Part shown: positions 54,101 through 63,705 of the stretch, in pieces | Layout: the number at the start of each line of letters is the position of its first letter | Numbering within the stretch: position 1 is the stretch's first letter | Source: Hippopus hippopus | Taxonomy: Eukaryota; Mollusca; Bivalvia; Cardiida; Cardiidae | DNA: 64,000 nucleotides | Direction: 5' to 3' | Assembly (NCBI GenBank): GCA_946811185.2 | Contig: OX328105.1 | Span: 51,708,845 to 51,772,844, forward strand | Translations under genes and position numbers: made by a program | The notes under the pieces: model-generated | Told to the model about the DNA's origin: nothing | Databases searched by the model: none | What the model saw: the letters and a program-made list of their open reading frames with translations, nothing else

Positions 54101-57100
54101 GCAAGCCATATAAGGGTTTCAGTGCACTTGATTGTTTGATTTGGTATAACTATGTACCTCATGATTCAGTTAGTGGCGAAAACGGATTTCATGGATTCAT
54201 AGTAGTGTGATGAATTGCATGGTATAATGCCTCACAGAGATGCATTAAATAGAGGATAATCAACTGGTGGTGTGTGATATTAAAAATCTGTCACTCGAAT
54301 GGGGTTTGATACGGTTAAAAAACTCGTCCTCCGGACTCGTTTTTCAACCGCATCACACCCCATTCTAGTGACAGATTTCTAATATCACACACCACCGGTT
54401 GATTATTCTATTTATTATATTCCTAATTCTCCCTTTGTTTGCTAATAATTATCAAGAACGGTAGGTATTTTTACATGTATAGGACTTTTCTTTACAAACA
54501 CATGATCCATTTTTGGCAGAAGCAGCTAACGCAACAGATGACGTAACGCTCGAGAGTATGCTACGTTATGTATCTGTCCATTTGAAAGCATGCATTGTTT
54601 TGCACCTTTACGATTGAAAACCAGTCATATGAAATTAGAAGAAACAGTTAACCTTTTCCCACATGACAAGTTTAAGACTTCCCCCAAATTAAAAACATCT
54701 CCAAATGACAAATACTAAATTGGTACTAAAGATCTTAGGTTTCTGATAGGATAGAAAACATTATGGAAAAAGGAGAAAATGCTGGTTGGTAGTATTTTCT
54801 CTTTTTTTCTACAATATTTTCCAAGAGCTCTCTCCAACAGAAGCTATCTTCTTTTCTCGAAATGTTTTCAAAAGATCTCTCCCACAACGTCGTTAAGTCA
54901 GGGTTGTTTGGAAAAACTGCAGACTAAAAGTCTTTTCATTGTGCTATTGTTTACCAAAGATGTTTGAAGCCGAGACAGAAACATTAGACTGAGAAATATA
55001 GGAAAAAAAGTAGTTCCGGCAAACATTCTAAAACTATATCATCACTAGTGATGATACCATATTGTCACTAGTGATATTATTCATTGTGAAAAACTGAAAA
55101 AATAATACACTGAGAAATCCCAGTAATTCACTAATAGGAATATAATTAAACCCCTTATGCCAGAGCAAGGCTTATTTATAGCAGCCCGCATTCTAAAATA
55201 TTCTGAAAGTGTTGCAACAAGATATGAAATGCTCAGATGTTTCAAAACTGGTCTGCTGCAAGAAAAAAAAAGAAACCAGTCTGCATTAAGTAACTGATGT
55301 GTTTGATGTTCTTTTCAATTATCGTATGCAGACCTGTGAAAAGATAATAACAATACCAACATTGTTCTTGTTTGCCACAGTGAGACCAGCACAGCCTGTG
55401 TTAACGTCCAATCACGTAACAGAACACGTTCATGGTGACGTGGCAGTGTGTGGAACGAGCGGATTTAAACCGGCTGACATCCAGATCTGGTGGAAATTGA
55501 ACGGGGAGAATCATACCGGAAATACCAACGTCACCAAGAACACCGCGACCGTCACCTTCAACATTACGTCTGTGTTTTCAGCGTCGCTCACACGCAACGA
55601 AAACGGACAGACACTTAATTGTGTTATTTTCCACGATAGTCTAGAGGCGCCATTAACTGCATCTACAAATCTTTCAGTTCTGTGTAAGATTCAAGCTTTT
55701 CTGTTATTTCGAGGTTTGTTATTTGCATCAAATTAGTTTTTAGACTATAGACGCGACACACACAAAAAGAGTGAATAATCCGTCATTGATGCTTGTGCAC
55801 TATGTCGAGATTGCTGGCTTAGATATACACAGATCTAAGATGCAAAACACATGGTTTGATAATGCATTATGTCAAGCAAGTCGTGGCATAATAAGGATTG
55901 ATTTTGTCTAAAAGCATGCTGAATCATGAGGTAGAATGATATTGGTTTTCTTTTTGATTTTGATATACAAAGAATTTATCATCAACAAAAAGTTTCGACA
56001 CAGGTCAGCCTAAGCAGGTTCATCTACAACAAGCACCATATTTTGTAATCACTTGCATTTTCATGGCAAACAGATTTCTGAAAACAGGAGGTGGTATACT
56101 GCAACAGTGTTACATATTTTCCTTTACTTCCAGTCAAACCAGAATTCGCAACGCTCACTGGACAAACGACTGGTTTAACAGCGGACGGAGTGACGAAATT
56201 ATCTTTGAACTGCACCTCAGGTGTATCGAACCCAGCACCAGACATAACCTGGATCGTTGGAAATAGAACTGTCATCAGTAATTTAACAACGACAGAAACC
56301 ACCGGGGAACACAATGGCATGATGGTATCACAGAGACTCGAGCTTGTGGCAGACCGAACACTGGATAAAACAGAGATATATTGTCTTGTGGACAACCACA
56401 TTGATGCAAATCCTGTACAAAGCAATATAAAGCTCATAGAACTGTATTGTAAGTATTCTATCAAATTTGACCAGACAACAAAGGTTAGTCTCATCCATAT
56501 TAAAACATTGGCAGACGACAAACTTACTGTTGCATAAGAGATGAAATTTGTCTTTGGTAAAGTAGAAAACATTAGAAAGGAAAAAAAAAGAAACTACTGA
56601 GTAACAGCACTACCATACGTTACAAGAGCTGAAGTGACATAGATTGTTAGCTAAAAGCAGGTATTCCGTTCTTATAAGGACCTTAGTCACGTGACTCTGC
56701 AAATTCCATTAAAACACTTTCAATCAGGTTACTCTGTTTTTCAATATTTCGGCTATTGCCTTTTTTTTTAAAGGCAATAGCCGAAATATTGAGAAAAAGA
56801 GTGATTAATTATTAGTCACTTGTTTCAACCTACTGATCAAGATCAACGCGGCAAAGTTACTAATACTTGTTTCCAAGGAAGTTAATGAGCTAGGGGCAGG
56901 TTTCATTCTACTATTCAGGATCAATTTGAGGTTATTTTTTCTCGCTCTACTGATGCTGTTAAGTTGTTTTCTTACCACAATTGAAAATCTCTCTGAAGCT
57001 GTTGTTGTTGACTTGCATGAGGTTGCTAAGCTGGAAATAGATATTCCATAATCATAAGAATCGCAGTATAATCGCTACACTCTACTGTAGGATCACGTTG

Positions 57101-60100
57101 AGGTTTTGATTCTATAAACGAACGAGGCTGCTCGTTACCAACTTTTCTCTTTTGATTACAAACGGGATAGCTTGGTATTTAGAGTTATATTTGGTTTTTT
57201 GTTTGTTTGTCTGTTTGTTCTGGAGTTTAACTCCGTTTTAATAGTTTAGGTCATATCACGACAGTCTGTGCGCCTACACATGTATTTTCTGGCTTTCTCA
57301 CACGAGTACTGACACAACATTCTAACTTATCCCACATGCATCAGAGGTGAGAGACCACAAATCGCCGGAAAGAAAGTTTGCGGCAACCCGATATCGACCC
57401 TGTAACCACGAGGTCGACGAGAGTCAGATACGCTAACTACTGAGCTACCCGGCTGGGATGTACAGAGTAAAATTATACTGAAGTGACTATAGCTATTTGA
57501 ACCGAAGTTGCCGAGCTTGAAGTAGGTCATCGTACTTTTAAGGACCTGTTTGATTTTTGTTTTTGTTGTTGTTGTTTTGGTTTATTATTGTTTTTTCCTT
57601 TGTGTGTGTTTTTTTTTTTTTGAGGGAGGTCAGATTTTTATTGTTGTTGTTGCTGGTGTTTTGTTTATTTGTTTATTTGTTTGTTTGTTTTCTCCCCCTT
57701 CCTGTCCTATTATTTTTACCCCTGTTTCCCCCTAACTATTCCCTGTGTTTATATTTTAAGCACTTTTAAGTATTATCATTTTTGTCTTTATAAGACCACC
57801 CGGAAGTGACTATTGCCGGACCGACTGAGGTTGTTGAGTTTGAAGCCCATATTTCACGATTTCGATGCACTGCTACAGCAAATCCACCTCCACAGTTTTC
57901 GTGGTTTCATGACGGCAAGGAGATACACGATAACATTGTTGTCACCAGAAACACCTTGGTATATCCCCTACCGTCTATAAATAGAACATCCGCGGGAAAC
58001 TACACCTGTATGGCGAACAATAGCTATGATCCTGTAGGACGTGCAACGGTCGAGCTGGTTGTTAAATGTAAGATATCATAATATGATACATATTATGTAT
58101 CTTTTAAAGTCCAATAAAATGACGTGAGCATTTGCAGTGTGGTAAATCAAGCGTCTGTATTGTGGTTTTTAGGCCACTAGGGCCAGAATATTCCTCCGCC
58201 TCGAAAAAATTTACCTCACAATTTTGAGTTTTAAACCCAACGGAAAGAGAGGTTCAAAAATATCGAGGGAAAAGGAGAAAATGCTGGTAGCAAGCATTTT
58301 CTCCTTTTCCTTAATGTTGTCTACCCTTTCAAAGGCAAATCCAGTCATTTGAGCCACCTTTCCTTTAAGGCTTTTCCCATTTTGTTGTGAAGCTTTCTTT
58401 ACCCGTTTAAGTTGTTATATATATACATCCAAAGAAAGTAGTCAAGGATTTTTCATTAACAATCCTGCATGACAGCCTTTAAAAACATTATGAGCAATGG
58501 TGAAAATTTTTGATTGTCAAAAATATTTGAGCCTTGCTATAGTAAAAAGGGGCTTAATGCATCTGCGAAAAGTATCGACCAAGTCAGCCTGCGCGGACTG
58601 CGCAGGCTGACCTGGGCCGAAACTTTTCGCTATTGGTCAATTTTCTGTATGTCCAAGGACCACTCTTCCTCCAGATTCAGTCATTTATTGGACTTAGTGG
58701 ATTTTATGGATCCCTTATTATGTGATGGCTTGCTTGGTATAATGGATCACAGAGATGCATTTAGCCTCCTTTTGCCCCAGCAAAAAAAAAATTATTATTT
58801 TCTCTACTCTTTTGCTACACAACGGAAGTTTAGACTTGCCTGTATAAAAGCCTTTTGCCGACGACAACTTAATGATGTTCCAATCAAGCGATTTACCATT
58901 ACGTAGGGTGAAAAACATCGTAGGAAAACAAGAAAATGCTGGTTACCAGCATTTTCTTCTTTTCCCACAATGGTTTCAAAAAGCCTCTTTCTCAGGGTTA
59001 AATCTTTCATTGCTAATACCGCTTTTGGATAGTTTTTTTTAGGAAGACGTAAATCAAGACCAGACTGCGCAAGACGTGCAGTTTGATCTTGGGTCTACAC
59101 CGTCCAGTACCTACTGTTATTCTTTGATAAAAATTCATTCTCAGTTGAAACGAAAATGTATGTGCCGTGCTCTCGCAAAAGGGGGCTTAATGCATCTCTG
59201 TGATACATTATACCAAGTAAAACGTTACATAATTATGGATCCATTAAATTCATTTTGTCTTGCAATCCACAGAATCATGAAATAAAATGATCTTTGGACA
59301 AGCATAAAACTCACAAATAGCAAAAAGTTTCGACCCACGTCAGTCTGCGCGGACTGCACAGACTGACGTGGGTCGATATCTTTTACAGATGCATTAAGCC
59401 CCATTTTCACAGAGCATGGCTCATGAATAAGGATCTCGAGAAAAATCGAATGCATTTTAGTTGGCAACGAAACAGTTCAATCAAACCTTGTTTGTTCCAT
59501 TTATACTAGGTTTATGATTGATGTAAAGTTGACCTTGTCTCGTTTCAGTCAAGGCCTTTATTGACAGTTTTACCTTTGTACCTGAAAATGGGCTTGTGAA
59601 ACTTCGGTGTCTTGTTGATAGCTATCCCCCGACCAATGTTACCATAGTTAAGGAAGGTCACGTGTTAGCTAATACTATAGGGAACAACTTACTCGAGTAT
59701 GCAATAGACGGGTTCGATTGTCTAGCCTCTGGCACTTATACTTGTAAAGTTTCTAAAGAATACAATGGAGCGGAACCGGATACATCATCTGTAGATATAA
59801 CAACAAGATGTAAGTCATTGCAAAAAACTTTCCGAAAGATTTTTGTTGTGTGATTAAATTTGAGTTCTTTTTTCGATAGTAAGATGTTTGATTGTCGAAG
59901 TGGTGTACTGCACTGCCCACAACGATGTTATATGACAGTGACAATTTTCTGATGCAGGCACCGCAAAAACAAACCGTCAAATCAGAAATCGCGTTACTTT
60001 AAAATCTAGAAAATTCTTGAGACTAAGACTAACACTGGTTGGTAAATACGGGCTCAGATTTTTCATGGTCAGGTGCCTAGCCAGAAATGTGGTAAAGACC

Positions 60101-62357
60101 GAACACATACCTTCGGATCTTTCTGTCGTGTTTTACCTCGAAGTTGATGTATGAACAAGAGTTTTAAATAGTTGATCTGTTTACGCCACCGTTCATACAT
60201 TTTACCAGATTTAACCTACGGGTCTGCAATATCTTGTCCACGTGCAATCAACTAATGGTGATCGAGCCCAAAATCTCTGGATCGTATATCCAACTATAAA
60301 GCTGCAGAGTCACAAACGATCTTCTCCTAAACCTATAATTCACTGAACAATTCTTAAGAAGTCCAAAGCAGAGTCTGTAGATATTATCTTGTATAGAATA
60401 TAGTACGTGATACGCAGATGGCTTTTACAACACAGCACAAACTATAATATATAAAACATTTTTTTATCATCAAAACGCTTTTTAGAAGCATTCCATTGTA
60501 ACACATCAAAACTCATTGGCAGTTTCAAATATACGAGTGATAACGTTAAAACAGTTAATAATACTGTTTACACAAGTTTAGATACCGATAACAATGACAT
60601 TTTAAAGCATTTTATAACGGGTAACACCGTGGCGTTGTAAAGGAATCAGTAACACGATCATACACCGACATTTTAAAGCATTTGAATCTCTGTAAATGAT
60701 TAAAAAAAAGAAACGCTTGAATTTTGTCACAAAACAACATGCAGTATTGATCCAAAATCAGACTGCAAGTACTTTGCTTATTAGTCTTGATTCACGTTGT
60801 CCGTTTTTGAGTTGTAAAATGTATCTACCAGTACCAAATTGTAGTCTTCATTCCTGATTTTTTTCTCTTTACTGTAAGGTTTACCACAAAGTCTTAAACA
60901 AGTTGAGATGGGAACCAATACTTTAAGTAGGTTGGAAGTTAAAGTCTTAGCATATCCAGAACCAAGCATCGATGACGTCCAATGGTCGAGGTATATTGGT
61001 GGCAAATGGAGGACCCTCGATGGCGGTTACGTTATTCCAGTCACCCACAACACATTTATTTGTGGTTTAAACCTGTCAGAAAAAGTTGAGACTGGATATT
61101 ATCGAGTTGATGTTCAGAATGGGTTGAATGGTACATTTACTCAGATCTTCAGTATTGAAGCGGCAGGTAAATTGTATACTAGTAGTTTCATTTTTTTTAC
61201 AAAATTTTTACACTTGTCCAAATTGAAAGCATTTGCAGACGACAATTTAAATGTTTCAATTTGTCGTCTACAGGGTAGAGAACATTGTGGGAAAAGAAGA
61301 AAATGCTGGTTACCAGCATTTTCTTTTTTTTCCACAATGTTTTCAAAGGCTTCTTTCTCAGGGCCGTTAAAATTCGGGATTGTGTGGTAAGGGATTCAGT
61401 GGCACATATACACAGATCTTCGTAATTGAAGCGGTAGGTATAGTTCTTGTAGAAACAATTGACGAATTCTTGATAATCATCATCTATAGCTTACACGAAG
61501 TCTTTGCAGCTTGAACAATTTTCTCCGGCAGACATTTTCTTTTTTTTTCTTTTCGGACTTTCTTTGGCGAACCATTAAAACAAGTTGACAAAACATTTGA
61601 CTGATAAAAAAAGACATTGGCAAAGAACTTTTTTTTTTTTTTTTTTTGTCAAAAAAAAAAACAAAAAAAAAAACGTTCCATAAATTCATGTACTAAATGT
61701 TAACCTGCATATGTGGTTTTGGGAAAACTTTAAATATTTTCAAGTCAAGAACCACAAGAATTAACGAGCTGTATATTTTACATTACATTATCCGCTGGGT
61801 AGTTATCAAAAATGTTCAATCTAACGGGATAAGACTATTGATAGAATTACGAAATTCGAACGTCAACCTTTGAATGTTCACCCGAGCGAACGTACGGTCC
61901 TCCATAGCCCTCTTTTTGGTTGTCATTTATATTTATTACAGACAATTTTGTTCAGGAGACGACAGATGGTTCAAGAACGCATGTTTTATGGTACAGTGTA
62001 AGTTCGTTGGCAGGTGTTGTTGGCGGAATCGTCCTTGCGTTTACATGTTTGTACATTCGGAGTAAATGTGCAGGTAGATATGTTATGTTTTATGGTGATT
62101 TTCAAAACTATACTCAAAGCCAAAGACAAGTTACCGCATACAGAAGTTTATTAAGTGTCATCTTGCCACAGAAACTGAAAATTAAATCAAATTTACCTTT
62201 CGCAGTACCAGCAAAACGCCAGTTTTTGTATTCTTGAAACGCTCAAGGTCGAAATACTAAGTTTCAGTTGGGATTCTGCAAACTGCTTTTTCTTAAGTTT
62301 TGTCTGATTTCATTTTTCCATCTTTGCAGGAGAAAATGAAAGGGGACCTTTTGGATG
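50818..62357 (+). CDS. Seven-Ig-domain type I membrane receptor gene (partial)
   Basis: Nine exons were found: 50818-51120, 53230-53562, 55381-55683, 56134-56448, 57795-58067, 59549-59809, 60879-61166, 61942-62073 and 62330-62357. All introns between them are phase 1, so the exons are symmetric and each of the first seven carries one Ig-like domain; the eighth encodes the membrane helix, the ninth the start of the tail. About 745 residues are visible. The 5' exon with the initiator Met and the rest of the cytoplasmic tail were not found; exon 9 ends in phase 2, so at least one more exon must follow. The layout fits cell-adhesion or immune-type Ig receptors (nectin/nephrin/CD22-like in arrangement), but no orthologue can be named from sequence alone. 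Many Asn-X-Ser/Thr sites suggest heavy glycosylation. Confidence 0.85.
51121..51990 (+). other. Intron 1 of the Ig gene, first part
   Basis: About 51425-51955 is probably one diverged dispersed repeat: CTTCTTTACAAAAGAAGCC and GAGAGGTCAGCATC near the left, GTTGGAGAGGTCTGATGACC at the right. No coding sequence. Confidence 0.4.
51991..52202 (+). mobile_element. Family A MITE, intronic
   Basis: CTTAACCTTTAGGCTGCTCA to CAGGTTAAATGTTAA. One hairpin arm carries CGTATAGTCTAATC changes. Confidence 0.8.
52460..52605 (+). mobile_element. Family B MITE, decayed, intronic
   Basis: Start GTAGCGAACGACTAAATTTT; hairpin almost gone; right end GGGATTGTTTGG. Confidence 0.55.
52625..52888 (+). mobile_element. 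Family D MITE, intronic
   Basis: GAGCCGTGCTAAGG to GGTTCATAGCTCATAT. Hairpin GATCAGCCTGCGCGGAATGC / GCGCAGGCTGATC is nearly perfect and, with GATC in place of GACC or GACA, resembles the C-family core. Confidence 0.8.
53030..53200 (+). mobile_element. Family B MITE, decayed, intronic
   Basis: GCGGACGACAATTTTATAT, then GGAGAACATCCTGTTAAGCA and TTTTCTCCTTTTCCCG. It ends about 30 bp before exon 2. Confidence 0.6.
53230..53562 (+). CDS. Ig gene exon 2: C2-type Ig domain
   Basis: Acceptor TTTTTGCAG|; donor T|GTTAGT. Cys in LFNLTCSTS, Trp in LLKWYKYA, and EDGAEYVCEAA give a complete Ig signature. Two N-glycosylation sequons. Confidence 0.88.
53563..53842 (+). other. Intron 2 of the Ig gene, first part
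   Basis: No repeat or exon recognised. Confidence 0.35.
53843..54112 (+). mobile_element. Family C MITE, copy 4, intronic
   Basis: ATATGGCCTGCAACACGAG to CGTGCTGCAAGCCATAT. Both hairpins intact: GCCTGCGCAGTCCGCGCAGG at about 53907 and GCCTGCGCGGACTGCGCAGG at about 54029. Best-preserved C copy. Confidence 0.85.
54250..55144 (-). mobile_element. Family M element with a later insertion
   Basis: Begins TAGAGGATAATCAACTGG and ends TAATAGGAATATA, the reverse of the copy at 46469-46823; ATTAAA flanks both borders. About 54480-54990 is extra sequence, absent from the other copy, that contains a B element. Confidence 0.85.
54650..54920 (+). mobile_element. Family B MITE with duplicated right half, nested in M
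   Basis: TTAACCTTTTCCCACATGAC to the right end AGGGTTGTTTGG. Hairpin AAAATGCTGGTTGGTAGTAT is mismatched, and a second TCGAAATGTTTTCAAAAGAT-type right arm follows the first. Confidence 0.65.
55381..55683 (+). CDS. Ig gene exon 3: Ig-like domain
   Basis: Acceptor TTGTTTGCCACAG|, donor T|GTAAGA. Cys in VAVCGTSG, Trp pair in IQIWWKLNG, and NGQTLNCVIF complete the domain. Sequons at NHT, NVT, NIT and NLS. Confidence 0.87.
55835..56030 (+). mobile_element. Family D MITE, decayed, intronic
   Basis: Left part with TAATGCATTATGTCAAGCAA, then AGTTTCGACACAGGTCAGCC; the hairpin right arm is missing. Confidence 0.6.
56134..56448 (+). CDS. Ig gene exon 4: Ig-like domain
   Basis: Acceptor TTTACTTCCAG|, donor T|GTAAGT. 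LSLNCTSG, DITWIVGN and KTEIYCLVDN mark the Cys-Trp-Cys pattern. A family B MITE begins about 12 nt after the donor. Confidence 0.88.
56460..56580 (+). mobile_element. Family B MITE, left half, 12 nt after exon 4
   Basis: GACCAGACAACAAAGGTTAG to GGTAGAAAACATTAGAAAGG; stops before the hairpin. Confidence 0.65.
56728..56807. repeat. Palindrome in intron 4
   Basis: CAATATTTCGGCTATTGCC and its complement, arms of about 33 bp, around a T-run loop. Confidence 0.85.
57193..57470 (-). mobile_element. SINE-2, reverse, intronic
   Basis: Head at right in reverse (GAGCTACCCGGCTGGG, TAACCACGAGGTCGACGAG); body ATGCATCAGAGGTGAGAGAC; tail GGAGTTTAACTCCGTTTTAA at left, followed outward by GTTT repeats. Confidence 0.8.
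57555..57760. repeat. Low-complexity (GTT)n, T- and TTTG-rich tract
   Basis: Pyrimidine-rich tract just before exon 5; may double as an extended polypyrimidine region for that exon's weak acceptor. Confidence 0.7.
57795..58067 (+). CDS. Ig gene exon 5: I/C2-type Ig domain
   Basis: Acceptor TCTTTATAAG| (weaker, AAG), donor T|GTAAGA. RFRCTATANPPPQFSWFHDG and SAGNYTCMANN form a textbook Ig domain; sequons NRT, NYT and NNS. Confidence 0.9.
58225..58400 (-). mobile_element. Family B MITE, reverse, intronic
   Basis: Hairpin GAAAATGCTGGTAGCAAGCA is nearly symmetric; the reversed left end is lost after ATTTGAGCCACC. Confidence 0.7.
58527..58780 (-). mobile_element. Family D MITE, reverse, intronic
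   Basis: GAGCCTTGCTATAGT to TGCCCCAGCA. Hairpin AGTCAGCCTGCGCGGACTGC is near-perfect. Confidence 0.8.
58820..59020 (+). mobile_element. Family B MITE, intronic
   Basis: TTGCCGACGACAACTTAATG, hairpin GAAAATGCTGGTTACCAGCA perfect at the tip; right end CTCAGGGTTAAAT shortened. Confidence 0.75.
59040..59105. repeat. Family A hairpin core, intronic
   Basis: TCAAGACCAGACTGCGCAAG / ACGTGCAGTTTGATCTTGG arms. Confidence 0.65.
59160..59425 (+). mobile_element. Family D MITE, intronic
   Basis: GTGCCGTGCTCTCGC to GAGCATGGCTC. Hairpin ACGTCAGTCTGCGCGG / ACTGCACAGACTGACGT: paired changes on both arms preserve the stem. Confidence 0.8.
59549..59809 (+). CDS. Ig gene exon 6: Ig domain lacking the core Trp
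   Basis: Acceptor TCTCGTTTCAG|, donor T|GTAAGT. KLRCLVDSYPPTNVTIVKEG has Ile where the domain-core Trp is expected; SGTYTCKVS supplies the second Cys, and an extra Cys (DGFDCLAS) lies between. Confidence 0.85.
59980..60052. repeat. Family H, right half, intronic
   Basis: AATCGCGTTACTTTAAAATC and TGGTTGGTAAATACGGG. Confidence 0.55.
60053..60744 (+). other. Intron 6 of the Ig gene, no feature seen
   Basis: Unassigned AT-rich sequence. GTGCCTAGCCAGAAATGTGG at about 60070 resembles GTGCGTAGCCAGGAATGTAG at about 23401, hinting at another dispersed repeat. Confidence 0.35.
60745..60805. repeat. Family A hairpin core, decayed, intronic
   Basis: TCCAAAATCAGACTGCAAG with a weak right arm TTAGTCTTGATTCACG, then TTGTCCG. 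Confidence 0.55.
60879..61166 (+). CDS. Ig gene exon 7: membrane-proximal Ig-like domain without Cys pair
   Basis: Acceptor TTTACTGTAAG|, donor G|GTAAAT. VKVLAYPEPSIDDVQWSRY keeps the Trp but not the first Cys; ETGYYRVDVQN has Val for the second Cys. The domain fold is inferred from position and phase. The end of this exon is partly duplicated at 61391-61440. Confidence 0.8.
61190..61395 (+). mobile_element. Family B MITE, about 20 nt after exon 7
   Basis: ACAAAATTTTTACACTTGTC to GTGTGGTAAGGGATT; hairpin GAAAATGCTGGTTACCAGCA perfect at the tip. It separates exon 7 from the partial copy of its own end. Confidence 0.8.
61391..61440 (+). repeat. Partial duplicate of the end of exon 7, with a donor-like site
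   Basis: GGCACATATACACAGATCTTC and GTAATTGAAGCGGTAGGTAT parallel exon 7's GGTACATTTACTCAGATCTTC and AGTATTGAAGCGGCAGGTAA, at about 80% identity, including the G|GT junction. No acceptor directly precedes it. Confidence 0.75.
61441..61941 (+). other. Rest of intron 7; homopolymer tracts
   Basis: T- and A-runs at about 61538-61672 (including about 18 T, then A-runs). No other feature. Confidence 0.4.
61942..62073 (+). CDS. Ig gene exon 8: transmembrane segment
   Basis: Acceptor TTTATTACAG|, donor G|GTAGAT, phase 1 on both sides. A polar lead (NFVQETTDGSRTH) is followed by a hydrophobic helix, VLWYSVSSLAGVVGGIVLAF, then CLYIRSKC with basic residues, the usual stop-transfer side. Places the N-terminus outside the cell. 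Confidence 0.85.
62330..62357 (+). CDS. Ig gene exon 9: 28-nt cytoplasmic microexon
   Basis: Acceptor CATCTTTGCAG|, donor TG|GTAAGT. In phase it adds GENERGPFG and two bases of the next codon, so it shifts the outgoing phase from 1 to 2. Both splice sites are close to consensus; no later exon was identified before the window end. Confidence 0.65.
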
Positions 62358-63705
62358 GTAAGTTTTTTTTTTGTTGTTTTACATTATTTTCAACAGTATA
62401 CAGTATACATTGTGGCCAGTGTACCATACAACGATTTCCATCTATTTCATCAAATCATTAATACGCACAACACTTTTTCTTGCAACTCGATCTTCACTGG
62501 TCAGAAGGAATAACAATTAATATTAGTCCTTGAAATGAATTTGGCTGTGTGATTGGTTATCTAGAGATATGACTTAGTGGCTGGCATTCTTCAGTTGTTT
62601 CTTCTGGTTCCATTCTAGTACTACATTGGTCCTGAGAGGGGCATTACTTGGTTTTTATCCTTGATTTTCTTCTACTACACGAATGTGTTCTTGAAATGAA
62701 ATCTCAACTAAATTCGGTTAGATTGTTTTACAAATCGATAATACGCATTTCTCTAATGATTGAGAACAGCATTTGCTTTAAAATTACTTTGGGACCTTAC
62801 ATATAATCATAAATCAAATCTTATCTATCGCAACATTACCAAGGGAATCAAGCATAAGCACAAAGAAACACGTGTAAAAGGAACGGTCTGTTAGTTGGTT
62901 ACCTTTAGTCTTTTACCTGGCAAGCGAGATAATTAGACTTCTAGGAATATCCTCTTTGCAGAAAGTAGTCAGTTATCTTCCTTGGTTCCGTTCCATTTTT
63001 GTGGCATTTGTCGAAGACAATGCCACTATGAGATCAATAATAAATGTTCAATATTGAATTTTGAAGACCATGTATGGCATTTTGTCCAAAACCGAAGGAA
63101 GTAAACCCAATTAAACTCAATTTTTCAAGAAAAATGAGTTTTTCAATAGCACTCAGATATATAATTGGAAATGGCGTATTGAAATAAACTGCAAAAGGCT
63201 ATCGATCGTGGAAATACTTCTTTTTGAGTAAAAATAGCTTCACCTCTTCATAGCCTTCTATTGGCGCAATGATATGCACAAAATTTGTCTTCTGACCGCT
63301 TTGCTTCCGCGGTTGTTCGTTCCAAAACCAGTTCGTCCCTGGGCTTGTTCGTCCCATGATTGCACGTTACTCATTTGATTGTGCATGAATATTTACAGGA
63401 AGAAAACTTTATTGTAATGTTGGGAATTAGGTCCTGACGGCCAAAGATATCTCAAAATCATAGTATTCAGGTATAAACTTAATTGAATTCAATATATTTA
63501 CATGGCTTCTCTCTCTACCCATCGTGCATCCTTCCGTCAAGGGACGTTACTCCTGACTCCTCTTGAAAGATCAAAGGGAGACCACCAATACACAAATAAC
63601 GCAAACTTAGGCACCAGTAATCTCCCTTTAACCAAAGAGACGTATTAATTTGCTTAGGAGGTTGATTTTCAAGTTAATATTTAAATAATATTTCTCTTTT
63701 TTTTT
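62358..63705 (+). other. Presumed intron after exon 9, nothing recognised
   Basis: 1.3 kb with no clear exon or known repeat. The text TTCGTCCCTGGGCTTGTTCG at about 63330 resembles, inverted, GGACGAACAAGCCTG at about 38860. Confidence 0.35.

Larger units (their letters stand above)
54150..55185 (-). mobile_element. Family D remnant interrupted by a family M element
   Basis: D sequence runs from CTCATGATTCAGTTAGTGG to AGATGCATTAAA (54249) and resumes as ATTAAACCCCTTATGCCAGA at 55145. The remaining D half, including the hairpin, is absent; it abuts copy 4 of family C. Confidence 0.75.

Noticed and set aside
56024..56572. 182-codon minus-strand frame
   Set aside because: Antisense shadow of Ig exon 4.
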